DNA of 21,398 bases. Source: an uncultured Eubacteriales bacterium (GTDB taxonomy: Bacteria > Bacillota > Clostridia > Oscillospirales > CAG-272). Below the pieces are notes generated by a model. It worked only from the letters and a program-made list of their open reading frames with translations. It was not told the DNA's origin and searched no databases. Below, one piece after another: positions 1-5,910 of the stretch. Location: the NCBI GenBank assembly GCA_934476315.1, contig CAKSNQ010000029.1, forward strand, positions 1 to 21,398. The letters are read 5' to 3'. The translations under genes and the position numbers were made by a program. Positions within the stretch are counted from its first letter, which is position 1. Every line of letters begins with the position of its first letter.

Positions 1-76
1 TGGTCGAGCGCGCACGATTGGAAATCGTGTATACCTCATAAGGGTATCAAGGGTTCGAATCCCTTCTTCTCCGCCA
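1..76 (+). tRNA. tRNA-Ser (GGA), 5' end cut by window
   Basis: This is the 3' part of a serine tRNA. The anticodon stem CACGA/TCGTG closes a seven-base loop TTGGAAA, giving anticodon GGA. A long class II variable arm (about 30-49) folds as a hairpin, as expected for tRNA-Ser. The T arm has stem AAGGG/CCCTT around TTCGAAT, followed by the acceptor strand, discriminator G73 and an encoded CCA at 74-76. The 5' acceptor strand and part of the D arm lie before the window. The integrase gene faces this tRNA about 140 bases away, so the tRNA 3' end is the likely attachment site and one of the two prophage ends. Confidence 0.93.
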
Positions 77-81
77 AAAGG

Positions 82-116
82 AAAGCACCAAAGAAGTTAA
101 TTCTTCGGTGCTTTTT
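82..116 (+). terminator. Rho-independent terminator after tRNA-Ser
   Basis: The arm AAAGCACC at 82-89 pairs with GGTGCTTT at 107-114. The stem continues inward through AAGAA/TTCTT with one mismatch and ends in a T run. It lies six bases after the tRNA CCA and would end tRNA transcription before the integrase region. Confidence 0.85.
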
Positions 117-127
117 CGTTGAAATAG

Positions 128-208
128 AGGGAAAACTATAAAAAATAATTACGTATAGTGCGAAAGCACGAAACGCAAAATCGAAGTTTTCCCTTTAGTT
201 TTCCCTTT
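128..208. repeat. Repeated AGTTTTCCCTTT elements, putative integrase arm sites
   Basis: Two adjacent direct copies of AGTTTTCCCTTT lie at 185-196 and 197-208, and an inverted copy of the first ten bases (AGGGAAAACT) lies at 128-137. Between them a small hairpin, GTGC-GAAA-GCAC, lies at 158-169. Short repeats between an integrase gene and a tRNA attachment site are typical of arm-type binding sites of tyrosine integrases. The repeats are seen directly; the binding role is inference. Confidence 0.5.
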
Positions 209-218
209 ACAGATTTTT

Positions 219-1463
219 TTACGCCTCGATGGAGTTGAAATATTCCTGCATTTTCTCGGCACTTTCCAGTTTCATTTTCTCCGAGACGTGCCCGTAAACG
301 TCGAGCGTGAATGCCGCTGTCGCGTGTCCGAGATTCTGCTGCACGGTCTTGACGCTGTCCCCGTTTTGCAGCGAAAGCACGGCGTAAGTGTGCCGCAGAT
401 CGTGCACCCGGCTCTCCGGCGTGCCTATCTGTGCCATGATACGCTTGAGGTGGTTGTAAAGCACTGTAATATTGATGTGCTCGCCAGTCGGCTTAGTGAA
501 CACAAGCGCGGTCTTTTGCTCCTCGGCGGTCTGATACCCCTGCCACAGTGGACCGGCGGCGAAGCGCTCCTCCATCTGCCGCGCGCGGCGTGCGCGCAGT
601 ATATCCATCACGAAGCCCGGCGCGGTCAGCACGCGCGTCTTGTTGTTCTTCAGCGGCGCGAACGTGTAGCCCCCGTCGGCAGCGGCACGGCGCTGCAGCT
701 GCTTGTTTATCTTCAGCGTCCTGGCTGCGAAGTCTACGCAATCCCATGTCAACCCGACCGCCTCACTTTCGCGCAGCCCGGTAAACAAAATGACCTTTAA
801 AATATCGGCATACTCGTCCCCATCAACGGCGGAAATAAAAGCCTTGATCTCCGCGTCGGAGAGCGGGCGAATCTCCTTTTTCTCCACCTTGGGCAGCGTC
901 GTGCGGTCACAGGGATTGCTTTTTATCGCGTCCATCTGCACGGCGACCGTCAGCGCCTTGGATAATACACCGTGTATGTTGCGCACCGTCTTTGCGGACA
1001 GCGTTTTTTCTTTCCCGGTATTCTGTTTTCCCGCCGCCGGCGTTTGCAGAAGACGATTATAAAACTGCTGCACCTGCACCGGGGCAAGGTCGGCCAGCTT
1101 TATCGCGCCGAGAGCGGGCTTTATGTGATTGTCCACCGTCGCGCGATACTGATGCACGGTCAGGTATTTCTTGTCCCCACAAAAACCATCCAGCCATATA
1201 TCCATCCACTGACCGACGGTCATCTTGGACGGCTCGACATAGCTGTTGTCGTTGACCTCGACCGCGGCGGCCTGCATCTTCTCCCGGACTTCTTTCTGCG
1301 TCTTGCCGGAGAAGCTTTTTTGCACCTGCTTCCCTGTGCCGGGGTCACGCCCGGTGGTCACGCGCGCCTCCCAATAGGTGTACGGCTGCCCGTTACGCAT
1401 GACGGTTTTCTTTCGTATCGTGCCGGAGCCCTGCGCGGCGCGCCCTCCTTTTCGTCCTGCCAT
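219..1463 (-). CDS. int: Phage tyrosine integrase
   Basis: A 414-residue tyrosine recombinase that would carry out site-specific insertion and, with a helper protein, excision of the prophage at the tRNA-Ser site. The N-terminal part (about 10-70) resembles the AP2-like arm-binding region with a YWEARVTTG motif. A SAM-like core-binding domain spans about 80-180, and the catalytic domain about 200-400. Catalytic residues are visible: Arg231 in TGLRES, His354 and Arg357 in HDLRHTY, His380 in LGHA and nucleophile Tyr390 in DVYGH. I chose the ATG at 1463, preceded by AGGAGG at good spacing, over an in-frame extension to 1544 that has no such site. It is last in a minus-strand cluster and points toward the tRNA. 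Confidence 0.96.
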   Translation of the reverse strand: MAGRKGGRAAQGSGTIRKKTVMRNGQPYTYWEARVTTGRDPGTGKQVQKSFSGKTQKEVREKMQAAAVEVNDNSYVEPSKMTVGQWMDIWLDGFCGDKKYLTVHQYRATVDNHIKPALGAIKLADLAPVQVQQFYNRLLQTPAAGKQNTGKEKTLSAKTVRNIHGVLSKALTVAVQMDAIKSNPCDRTTLPKVEKKEIRPLSDAEIKAFISAVDGDEYADILKVILFTGLRESEAVGLTWDCVDFAARTLKINKQLQRRAAADGGYTFAPLKNNKTRVLTAPGFVMDILRARRARQMEERFAAGPLWQGYQTAEEQKTALVFTKPTGEHINITVLYNHLKRIMAQIGTPESRVHDLRHTYAVLSLQNGDSVKTVQQNLGHATAAFTLDVYGHVSEKMKLESAEKMQEYFNSIEA

Positions 1464-1492
1464 AATAATACCTCCTTTTCGTGTATAGCTAT

Positions 1493-1514
1493 GCCCCCGG
1501 CGTTGCCCGGGGGC
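1493..1514. other. GC-rich hairpin upstream of the integrase
   Basis: Eight perfect GC-rich pairs, GCCCCCGG with CCGGGGGC around a six-base loop, lie between the 80-aa zinc-ribbon gene and the integrase start. On the minus strand no T run follows, so it is more likely an attenuating structure or RNA stabiliser than a full terminator. The structure is certain, the role is not. Confidence 0.45.
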
Positions 1515-1524
1515 TGTTTTCGTA

Positions 1525-1767
1525 TTAGGCAAAATGCGCGGCAACTAAGAACATTATGATAGCCGGGGCAGCCCCAGCGATAATCACACTAGCCCAGTAA
1601 CCGACGCGCTTCCAGTCGATGGCGTTGTCATACTCGCTGGCGGCTCGCTCCTCAGTGACGGAAGAGGACGTTGACGGCGCGGATCTTGACACGGGCAGCT
1701 TTGCGCCACAAGAGAAGCAGTACACATTGCCCTTGGGATTGTTAGCTTTGCAGTATCTGCAATACAT
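1525..1767 (-). CDS. Small zinc-ribbon protein with C-terminal membrane segment
   Basis: An 80-residue protein beginning with a zinc ribbon (Cys3, Cys6, Cys17, Cys20), then a Ser/Thr-rich linker (about 26-42) and one hydrophobic segment at about 57-78 near the C-terminus. The ribbon would face the cytoplasm if the protein is C-tail anchored. An AAGGAGG site lies before the ATG. It follows the TM2-domain gene with only 12 bases between and shares its N-terminal ribbon design, so the two probably form a pair. No enzymatic motif is visible; a role in sensing or interaction with the membrane-bound regulator next door is inference. Confidence 0.75.
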   Translation of the reverse strand: MYCRYCKANNPKGNVYCFSCGAKLPVSRSAPSTSSSVTEERAASEYDNAIDWKRVGYWASVIIAGAAPAIIMFLVAAHFA

Positions 1768-1779
1768 GGCGAGACCTCC

Positions 1780-2148
1780 TTAGACGTAATAAATATCCGG
1801 CTTTTGAACGATGATGATCAAGCATATCAGAGAGCCAATACCGAAGAGACCGCCGGTCAACATGAAAAGAATACCCGCCGCAATGTCGCCCTCATAGAAT
1901 TTATGCATGCCCAGCCAGCCGAGGAATAGACAAAGAAAGAACGCTACCCATTTCTTGCACGCCTTACGCCCATAGCCGCGCGGCGCACAGTATGACGGAG
2001 CGGGAAGCCCATCTTCTCCTTCACGTGGAGTGTGCGGAACGTCACGGGACGCGGAAGAATCGACCGCAAGCTCCGGGAGCTTCACTCCGCACGAAGTGCA
2101 GTAGATGTTGAAACTGTCATTAGCGACACCACAGTATGGACAATACAT
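1780..2148 (-). CDS. Zinc-ribbon plus TM2-domain membrane protein
   Basis: A 122-residue protein. Residues 1-24 form a zinc ribbon (Cys3, Cys6, Cys17, Cys20) matching that of the downstream gene, followed by a polar linker to about residue 62. The rest is a TM2 domain: KKWVAFFLCLFLGWLGMHKF, with the family's G-x-H-x-F-Y turn, then a second hydrophobic helix at about 93-113. TM2 proteins are two-helix membrane proteins of mostly unknown function. A GGAGG site lies before the ATG at 2148. It sits in the minus-strand lysogeny cluster, 12 bases after the membrane-anchored XRE gene, and may be expressed in the lysogen. Confidence 0.8.
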   Translation of the reverse strand: MYCPYCGVANDSFNIYCTSCGVKLPELAVDSSASRDVPHTPREGEDGLPAPSYCAPRGYGRKACKKWVAFFLCLFLGWLGMHKFYEGDIAAGILFMLTGGLFGIGSLICLIIIVQKPDIYYV

Positions 2149-2160
2149 AGTTACCTCCAG

Positions 2161-2736
2161 TTACTTTTTATACAAATGCCGCATGGCGACGGCGATAGCC
2201 GCGACTGCCGCCAGAAGCAGCAGCGCCAGCAGCACCGCGAACACGGACATGCCTGCAGAGTGAAACAATCCCGCCGTGAGAATGTGAGCGTCGAATATCA
2301 TATACCCAATGACGACCATCACCAGCAGCGTGCAGAAGCCCGCCAGCGCGAGCACAAGGAAACACAGGGACTTAATTCGTCTCTCTAAATCGTCGTTATG
2401 CTGCCGGTCACCGTCGGAAACGGCATTCAGCCGCCCAATCTCGCCATCTTTGTGGGCATTATCCAGCTCCAAGTTGTGGATCTGACTTGTCAGCTCCGAC
2501 ACATCTGCGGGCGGGCGAAGGCCGAAAAGCTCATCCATGGACACGTCCAAAACGCGGCAGACGGCCGCGCAGTTAAACAAGGCGTCCTGATTGTTGACAT
2601 TTAGCTTTTGGATAGAGGAGAGCGGGACACCGGCGGCCTCGGCCAACTCCTTTTGCGTGAGACCCTTGTCAACGCGGGCCTTTTTGATTTTGTACGGGTA
2701 AGATTGAATATAGGGCTGCAAATCCTGAAAAACCAC
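2161..2736 (-). CDS. Membrane-anchored XRE-family regulator
   Basis: A 191-residue protein with an N-terminal helix-turn-helix (about 15-65; LTQKELAEAAGVPLSSIQKL), a polar, likely coiled-coil stretch (about 80-120; SELTSQIHNLELDN) and two hydrophobic segments near the C-terminus (about 124-147 and 160-183). This layout suggests a DNA-binding domain tethered to the inner face of the membrane. I chose the GTG at 2736, which has GGAGG eleven bases upstream; an in-frame GTG at 2769 lacks a good site. It heads the group with the two zinc-ribbon membrane proteins. Whether it controls lysogeny, senses the envelope or regulates host genes cannot be told from sequence. Confidence 0.8.
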   Translation of the reverse strand: MVFQDLQPYIQSYPYKIKKARVDKGLTQKELAEAAGVPLSSIQKLNVNNQDALFNCAAVCRVLDVSMDELFGLRPPADVSELTSQIHNLELDNAHKDGEIGRLNAVSDGDRQHNDDLERRIKSLCFLVLALAGFCTLLVMVVIGYMIFDAHILTAGLFHSAGMSVFAVLLALLLLAAVAAIAVAMRHLYKK

Positions 2737-2898
2737 TCTAAAAAACGCCTCCGATAATGAATTTCGCACGGCGGAAGCGGGAAATGGCGCATTTTGCCAT
2801 ATGCGCAGCGTTTCTGCCGCATGAGCGCTGGACTTTTAAAGCCTAAACTGCTACCCTAGAGACGTAGCAGACAGGTCGGTTTACAAGGAACTCATCTG
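2737..2898. other. Intergenic gap with short inverted repeats
   Basis: No convincing gene. Two short inverted repeats are visible: TGCTAC/GTAGCA around nine bases near 2848-2868, and GCGCAT/ATGCGC around 2788-2807. The second lies upstream of the membrane-anchored XRE gene and could be an operator, but I see no clear promoter. Confidence 0.3.
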
Positions 2899-3105
2899 CT
2901 ATGGTCTCTGCCTCTGATTGCAGCAGGGGCAGAGACGCTTTACTCTCCTGATGCCAAGCCAACGAGCAAATTTATTTCTCCGCCCGGAGGCGGTCGTCGG
3001 AATGCCGGTCGTCTTCGCGATCCATCGCTTGAACGACGTCACGCCGAGTGCCCGCCGCCAACTGAACGAAAGACCGGGGATTCGGAAACTGGGTTTTCTG
3101 CTCAC
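2899..3105 (-). CDS. Small basic protein, conserved-type, function unknown
   Basis: A 68-residue, Arg/Lys-rich protein. The stretch SFSWRRALGVTSFKRWIAKT followed by GIPTTASGRRNK matches a motif I remember from small Firmicutes proteins of unknown function, often with a C-terminal hydrophobic or cysteine tail. Here the tail is CPCCNQRQRP with three cysteines. The start is a GTG at 3105 with AGGGGG seven bases upstream. The last codons lie in a nine-pair inverted repeat (2904-2912 with 2928-2936). It is the most upstream gene of the minus cluster and starts in the AT-rich gap facing the plus-strand gene at 3250. Confidence 0.6.
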   Translation of the reverse strand: MSRKPSFRIPGLSFSWRRALGVTSFKRWIAKTTGIPTTASGRRNKFARWLGIRRVKRLCPCCNQRQRP

Positions 3106-3249
3106 ATACTCACCCCCTAAAAAAGAAAATTTTGTATCTGGTATATTTCAGCCTACCACTATTTAACGACATTTGCAATAGTTTTATTACATTTTACACA
3201 TAAAGAAATCGACACAAAACGACAAAACAATTAAAAGGAGGACGAAAGT

Positions 3250-3528
3250 GTGATAGTTGCGACAAAGATGGTGGCTCTGCTGTGGATGGTGATAGCACTC
3301 ATCATGCTGCTGTGGGCGTGGCAGATAAACCGCGGCGTAAGAAGAGACCTTGACGAAGCGGAAGAACACCTGGACGTCATAGAGCAGCTGGAGCGTCAAG
3401 CGGGAGAACATCTGCGGAACGCGGCAGCGCTGAAAAACGAAGCAGAGGAATATCGGGACAAGTGCCGGGCGATGTATCTCGCCGCAGCGTCCGCGAGCGG
3501 GAAAGGGGACCGAATTGACGAAGGATGA
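3250..3528 (+). CDS. Small membrane protein with coiled coil
   Basis: A 92-residue protein with one N-terminal hydrophobic helix (about 4-24) followed by a highly charged, probably coiled-coil region (about 28-75; GVRRDLDEAEEHLDVIEQLE). It should be anchored by its N-terminus with the charged part inside the cell, since basic residues follow the helix. The GTG start has AGGAGG eight bases upstream. It overlaps the next tiny gene by 14 bases, so the two are probably translated together. No family recognised; it lies between the integrase cluster and the repressor. Confidence 0.7.
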   Translation: MIVATKMVALLWMVIALIMLLWAWQINRGVRRDLDEAEEHLDVIEQLERQAGEHLRNAAALKNEAEEYRDKCRAMYLAAASASGKGDRIDEG

Positions 3529-3625
3529 AAAGGAGCGGGAGATATTACTTAAGGAGATCAAGCGGCTACTGGAATCGGCAAGCCTCGGGGAGCTCCGCGC
3601 CATGTACGGATTCCTCACCGCATGA
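3515..3625 (+). CDS. 36-aa phage protein
   Basis: A 36-residue protein starting at a TTG after AAAGGGGACC and ending just before a terminator. Its charged start (TKDEKEREILLKEIKRLLES) and end ASLGELRAMYGFLTA match a tiny protein type I recall as common in Firmicutes prophages near lysogeny regions. It should form two amphipathic helices. It overlaps the upstream gene in another frame. Function unknown. It is supported by the ribosome binding site, the fit to the terminator and the recalled resemblance. Confidence 0.65.
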   Translation: MTKDEKEREILLKEIKRLLESASLGELRAMYGFLTA

Positions 3626-3626
3626 T

Positions 3627-3660
3627 AAAAACCGCAAGCGTCTGAACGCTTGCGGTTTTT
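3627..3660. terminator. Bidirectional rho-independent terminator
   Basis: A perfect 14-pair stem, AAAAACCGCAAGCG with CGCTTGCGGTTTTT around loop TCTGAA. Because the outer arms are A5 and T5, each strand ends in a T run. It can stop the plus-strand pair 3250-3625 and the minus-strand repressor transcript. Confidence 0.92.
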
Positions 3661-3667
3661 ATTGCGA

Positions 3668-3710
3668 AAGAAGAGAGCGAATCATCACGATTCGCTCTCT
3701 TCTTTTTTTA
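3668..3710 (+). terminator. Second terminator, overlapping the repressor 3' end
   Basis: A perfect 16-pair stem (3668-3683 with 3689-3704) with a five-base loop, followed on the plus strand by T7. It backs up the terminator at 3627-3660 for plus transcription. The last codons of the minus-strand repressor are encoded in the stem. Confidence 0.85.
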
Positions 3711-4104
3711 TGCCTTTTTCGGCCTCGGCGGCGACGCTGTCGTATATCTTTTCGAGCAGATCCCATTCGGGACCGTCCGGGTCGAAGCGCAGAAGCGCGG
3801 TGAGCAGCCGGGTGCGGAAAGCCTCCGGGCGGTCGGCGAGCATGGACTTTAAGTATGCGCCCAGCTCTTCCTCGCGGGAGCGGGGCTGATACATTTCGCC
3901 GCCGTCGTCGCCGTAGCGCAGCCACATTTCGTTCACGCCAAACTCCCGGCAGATGGAACGGATAGTCTGATCGCTGGGATTAGATTTGCCGGATTCTATA
4001 GTGCTGCATGATGAGGCGGTAATGCCAATGCGCTCGCCGAACTTCTCAAGGGTCAAGCCCTCAGACTTTCGAAGCTGGCGTATTCTTTCGCCAATGGTAT
4101 TCAT
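3685..4104 (-). CDS. XRE-family phage repressor
   Basis: A 139-residue protein with a classic N-terminal helix-turn-helix (about 4-62): IGERIRQLRKSEGLTLEKFG, then IGITASSCSTIESGKSNPS and an ICREFGVNEMWLRYGD end that is typical of Clostridia prophage repressors. The acidic C-terminus (about 70-139) probably mediates oligomerisation; no peptidase motif of the LexA/CI type is seen, so induction may need an antirepressor or other route. I chose the ATG at 4104, with GGGGG eight bases upstream, over a GTG three codons earlier. It is transcribed from a consensus promoter at 4128-4156, divergent from the early operon, and should bind the palindromes at 4164-4230. Confidence 0.88.
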   Translation of the reverse strand: MNTIGERIRQLRKSEGLTLEKFGERIGITASSCSTIESGKSNPSDQTIRSICREFGVNEMWLRYGDDGGEMYQPRSREEELGAYLKSMLADRPEAFRTRLLTALLRFDPDGPEWDLLEKIYDSVAAEAEKGIKKEESES

Positions 4105-4127
4105 CGGTTTCACCCCCTTTCACGATG

Positions 4128-4156
4128 AGTATAAGGGCATTTTGAAAAAATGTCAA
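4128..4156 (-). promoter_or_regulatory. Repressor promoter
   Basis: On the minus strand TTGACA (4151-4156), a 17-base spacer and TATACT (4128-4133) form a near-perfect vegetative promoter directed at the XRE repressor. None of the operator-like palindromes overlaps it. Confidence 0.88.
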
Positions 4157-4163
4157 GAAAAAA

Positions 4164-4230
4164 TTTAGACTATCCAAAAAATAATGCTTGACAATTTGGA
4201 TAATCTGATTTATACTTTGGACAGTCCAAA
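4164..4230. promoter_or_regulatory. Three operator-like 15-bp palindromes
   Basis: O1 is TTTAGACTATCCAAA (4164-4178), O2 is TTTGGATAATCTGAT (4195-4209) and O3 is TTTGGACAGTCCAAA (4216-4230), a perfect 7-1-7 palindrome. Centres are 31 and 21 bases apart, about three and two helical turns, placing all on one DNA face. O2 lies in the spacer of the plus promoter and O3 overlaps its -10, while O1 lies between the two -35 boxes. They are the expected targets of the repressor and the Cro-like protein. Confidence 0.75.
4188..4216 (+). promoter_or_regulatory. Early (PR-like) promoter
   Basis: TTGACA (4188-4193), a 17-base spacer and TATACT (4211-4216). It uses the same hexamers as the divergent repressor promoter and drives the Cro-like gene and probably the early operon. 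Operators in its spacer and at its -10 should make it repressible. Confidence 0.9.
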
Positions 4231-4266
4231 AAGCGAATCAAGCGGAAAAGGAGGATGGGGGACGAT

Positions 4267-4488
4267 ATGTACGATATAGCGTACCCGAATCTGCGGGCTG
4301 AGTTTGGCAGAAAGTCGCTGACGGTATCGGGGATGGCGCGAGAACTGAACATGACGCGGGCGCGTCTGCAAAGAATGCTGTCGGGGGAAACCGCGCTGAC
4401 TTTCAGCACGGCGGCAGAGATTCAGCGGAGATATTTTCCGGAAAGGTCCTTGGAATACCTGTTCGGGGAAAAGGATAGAGCCGGATAG
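4267..4488 (+). CDS. Cro-like HTH protein
   Basis: A 73-residue protein, the first gene after the early promoter. Residues 14-45 carry a helix-turn-helix (LTVSGMARELNMTRARLQRM), and the end RYFPERSLEYLF is typical of small XRE-like phage proteins. Its place opposite the repressor suggests a Cro-like role at the same operators. AAGGAGG lies twelve bases before the ATG at 4267; an earlier in-frame ATG at 4255 touches the ribosome binding site and is unlikely. The stop codon lies in a ten-pair hairpin (4478-4503). Confidence 0.78.
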   Translation: MYDIAYPNLRAEFGRKSLTVSGMARELNMTRARLQRMLSGETALTFSTAAEIQRRYFPERSLEYLFGEKDRAG

Positions 4489-4503
4489 GTAAGTATCCGG
4501 CTC
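4478..4503. terminator. Hairpin between the Cro-like gene and the convergent 45-aa gene
   Basis: A perfect ten-pair stem, GAGCCGGATA with TATCCGGCTC around a six-base loop, sits between the ends of two converging genes. No T run follows on the plus strand. On the minus strand a loose TATCCTTTTCC follows, so it fits better as a terminator for the 45-aa gene. The early operon may read through it. Confidence 0.55.
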
Positions 4504-4513
4504 AGCTGGCAGA

Positions 4514-4651
4514 TTATTTAGTTTTCTTGCCGGGGCGCTGGGAAAGTGCACTTGCCGCTGCGGTTTTGCTGGCTTTGCCGGTCCTGCCGTCACGAAGAAC
4601 CTTAGAAGCTGCGCTTGCGGCACGTGCGCTGGTCTGCTTGGAATTGCGCAT
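4514..4651 (-). CDS. 45-aa Ala/Ser/Lys-rich protein, counter-transcribed
   Basis: A 45-residue basic protein (MRNSKQTSARAASAASKVLR, then a second TAAASALSQ block). It matches a small, widespread protein type I recall from many bacteria (AASAASKVL...KTAAASALSQ), of unknown function; the composition resembles short histone H1-like tails, so nucleic-acid binding is possible but unproven. GAAAGGAG lies before the ATG and a promoter with TATAAT sits 54 bases upstream of the start. It runs against the surrounding operon, as expected for a gene expressed on its own in the lysogen. Confidence 0.72.
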   Translation of the reverse strand: MRNSKQTSARAASAASKVLRDGRTGKASKTAAASALSQRPGKKTK

Positions 4652-4676
4652 TTAGTACTCCTTTCTTCAGGTATTG

Positions 4677-4697
4677 CCGATTGTGCGAGAATCGGCT
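4677..4697. other. Hairpin in the leader of the 45-aa gene
   Basis: GCCGATT and AATCGGC form a seven-pair stem with a seven-base loop, lying between the minus-strand promoter (4705-4733) and the ribosome binding site of the 45-aa gene. It might control translation or protect the 5' end of the message. Only the structure is seen. Confidence 0.4.
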
Positions 4698-4704
4698 TGC
4701 GCTA

Positions 4705-4733
4705 ATTATAGTACAAAATGCGCGCTATTACAA
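4705..4733 (-). promoter_or_regulatory. Promoter of the 45-aa gene
   Basis: On the minus strand TTGTAA (4728-4733), a 17-base spacer and a perfect TATAAT (4705-4710). It points at the small gene ending at 4514 and gives it expression independent of the early operon. Confidence 0.75.
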
Positions 4734-4765
4734 GGACAAACACAATATATAGGAGGAAAACGATA

Positions 4766-4924
4766 ATGAGCGAAAAAGAGAAAAAGATGCTTGAGAACAT
4801 CAAAAAGTTGCCGCCAGAGCTGCAGGACAGATTCGCAGACACGGCAGCGGGCGCGGTGATGGCACTGGATGTGCTGACTGCCGCAGCAGGGAATGTTCAG
4901 AGGCCCGCCGAGCGGGGCGAATAA
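4766..4924 (+). CDS. Small early phage protein
   Basis: A 52-residue protein: MSEKEKKMLENIKKLPPELQ, then an Ala-rich helix (AAGAVMALDVLTAAAG). The N-terminus resembles small phage proteins of the MSEKEKK type found next to Cro/repressor genes. AGGAGG lies nine bases before the ATG; an upstream in-frame ATG at 4718 has no site and overlaps the minus promoter. Function unknown. Confidence 0.62.
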   Translation: MSEKEKKMLENIKKLPPELQDRFADTAAGAVMALDVLTAAAGNVQRPAERGE

Positions 4925-5021
4925 GCCCCGCCCGCCCTAATGCAGCCGATGCCGGTCGCAAGCCCGGAGGAAGAATGCAGAGCGGGGCGCGCTTTACTTA
5001 TCAAAAAAGGAGGAGCGGGAT

Positions 5022-5207
5022 ATGTATTCAATCGAGATAAAGCATTTCGGCGCGGAGAACGTCGAGAGCATCACCATCAGCGATGTTTACGCCGCGAAGA
5101 AGGTCTATAAGTCGCTGATCATGGCGGCGGTGGACACGAGCCCGGACATAAAGCGTTTGACGCTGCGCAATCCGCAGGGCGAGAGCATCGCCATGTGCGC
5201 CTTTTGA
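5022..5207 (+). CDS. 61-aa early phage protein
   Basis: A 61-residue protein of unknown function (MYSIEIKHFGAENVESITIS ... NPQGESIAMCAF). It should fold as a small alpha/beta domain with a strand-helix-strand pattern: an N-terminal strand, a helix near 24-38 and a final strand. A strong AGGAGG site precedes the ATG. It is followed 12 bases later by an excisionase-like gene whose ribosome site overlaps its stop. The 97 bases before it hold a GCCCCGC/GCGGGGC inverted repeat but no gene I can support. Confidence 0.6.
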   Translation: MYSIEIKHFGAENVESITISDVYAAKKVYKSLIMAAVDTSPDIKRLTLRNPQGESIAMCAF

Positions 5208-5219
5208 GGAGGAGAAGCC

Positions 5220-5426
5220 GTGGACGAAGAAAAAAGGACGGTCGAGCGGGTCGCGTATAACGTGACGGAAGCCGCCGAGGCGCTTGGTGTAAGCACCCCG
5301 ACGATGTACACCTACATAAACCGCGCGGACTTCCCGGCGTACCGCCTCGGCAAGCGTGTGTTTATCGACATCGCGGGGCTGCGGGAATGGTCGGCGCGTC
5401 TGGCGCAGGAGCGCGCGGGGTACTGA
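5220..5426 (+). CDS. Excisionase-family HTH protein (HTH_17)
   Basis: A 68-residue winged-helix protein of the MerR/Xis-like HTH_17 type: YNVTEAAEALGVSTPTMYTY, INRADFPAYRLGKRVFID, then an LREWSARL helix. Such proteins act as excisionases or local regulators, bending DNA next to the integrase sites. The GTG start at 5220 follows a GAGGAGGAG site. It lies far from int, in the early operon, which suits a gene made only on induction. A purely regulatory role is equally possible. Confidence 0.78.
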   Translation: MDEEKRTVERVAYNVTEAAEALGVSTPTMYTYINRADFPAYRLGKRVFIDIAGLREWSARLAQERAGY

Positions 5427-5427
5427 T

Positions 5428-5628
5428 ATGACGAGCTGTCCGAATTGCGGCGCGCCCATAACCGGGCGGCGGTGTGAATACTGCGGTACAGTATTTGCCG
5501 AGGAGCGGGAGACCCGCACGATGCAGGAGCTTAAAGACGCAATTTTGCGAGATAAGCTGGCACTTGAGCAAATACAAAAATCAAGTGAGCTTATCGCAAG
5601 CATATCCCCGCTGACGTTTGAGAGGTGA
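5428..5628 (+). CDS. Small zinc-ribbon protein
   Basis: A 66-residue protein with an N-terminal zinc ribbon (Cys4, Cys7, Cys16, Cys19: CPNCGAPITGRRCEYCG) and a charged helical tail (about 28-60). The ATG at 5428 comes one base after the stop of the HTH gene, suggesting coupled translation. Unlike the ribbon proteins of the lysogeny cluster it has no membrane segment. A role in nucleic-acid or protein binding is inferred only. Confidence 0.7.
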   Translation: MTSCPNCGAPITGRRCEYCGTVFAEERETRTMQELKDAILRDKLALEQIQKSSELIASISPLTFER

Positions 5629-5634
5629 GAATAC

Positions 5635-5901
5635 GTGTCAAGAGAAAGAAGCAGCGACATGATCGACCTTGCGGATACGCGGGGCGTGAACGCGACGGGC
5701 ATTGAGTGCCTCGCTGTCGCAATATTTGACCAGACCGCGCGCGACCTGCGCCGGCTGCGCAAGTCGGGCAAGCGGGACATGTGGCATCTGGGCGACTATA
5801 TCAGCATGGCCGAGATCGAGGCGTTTTTTAAGAGCGCGTGGTGTGAGGATCTGCTTGTGAATACGAGCTGGACGCCGGAAGACATCCGCGCGCGGATATA
5901 G
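5635..5901 (+). CDS. Phage protein of unknown function
   Basis: An 88-residue protein starting at a GTG just after GAGGTGAG. The pattern IFDQTARDLRRLRKSGKRDM followed by EIEAFFKSAWCEDLL is one I recall from early regions of Clostridia phages, without known function. It appears all-helical and mixed-charge, with a single cysteine late in the chain. It lies in the run of small early genes with six bases to the previous stop and nine to the next start. Confidence 0.62.
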   Translation: MSRERSSDMIDLADTRGVNATGIECLAVAIFDQTARDLRRLRKSGKRDMWHLGDYISMAEIEAFFKSAWCEDLLVNTSWTPEDIRARI

Positions 5902-5910
5902 GAGGAAGTC

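Noticed and set aside
4925..5021. Short ATG frame and inverted repeat in the gap after the 52-aa gene
   Set aside because: The frame has no ribosome site and runs into the next gene; the GCCCCGC/GCGGGGC arms are about 60 bases apart with no T run.
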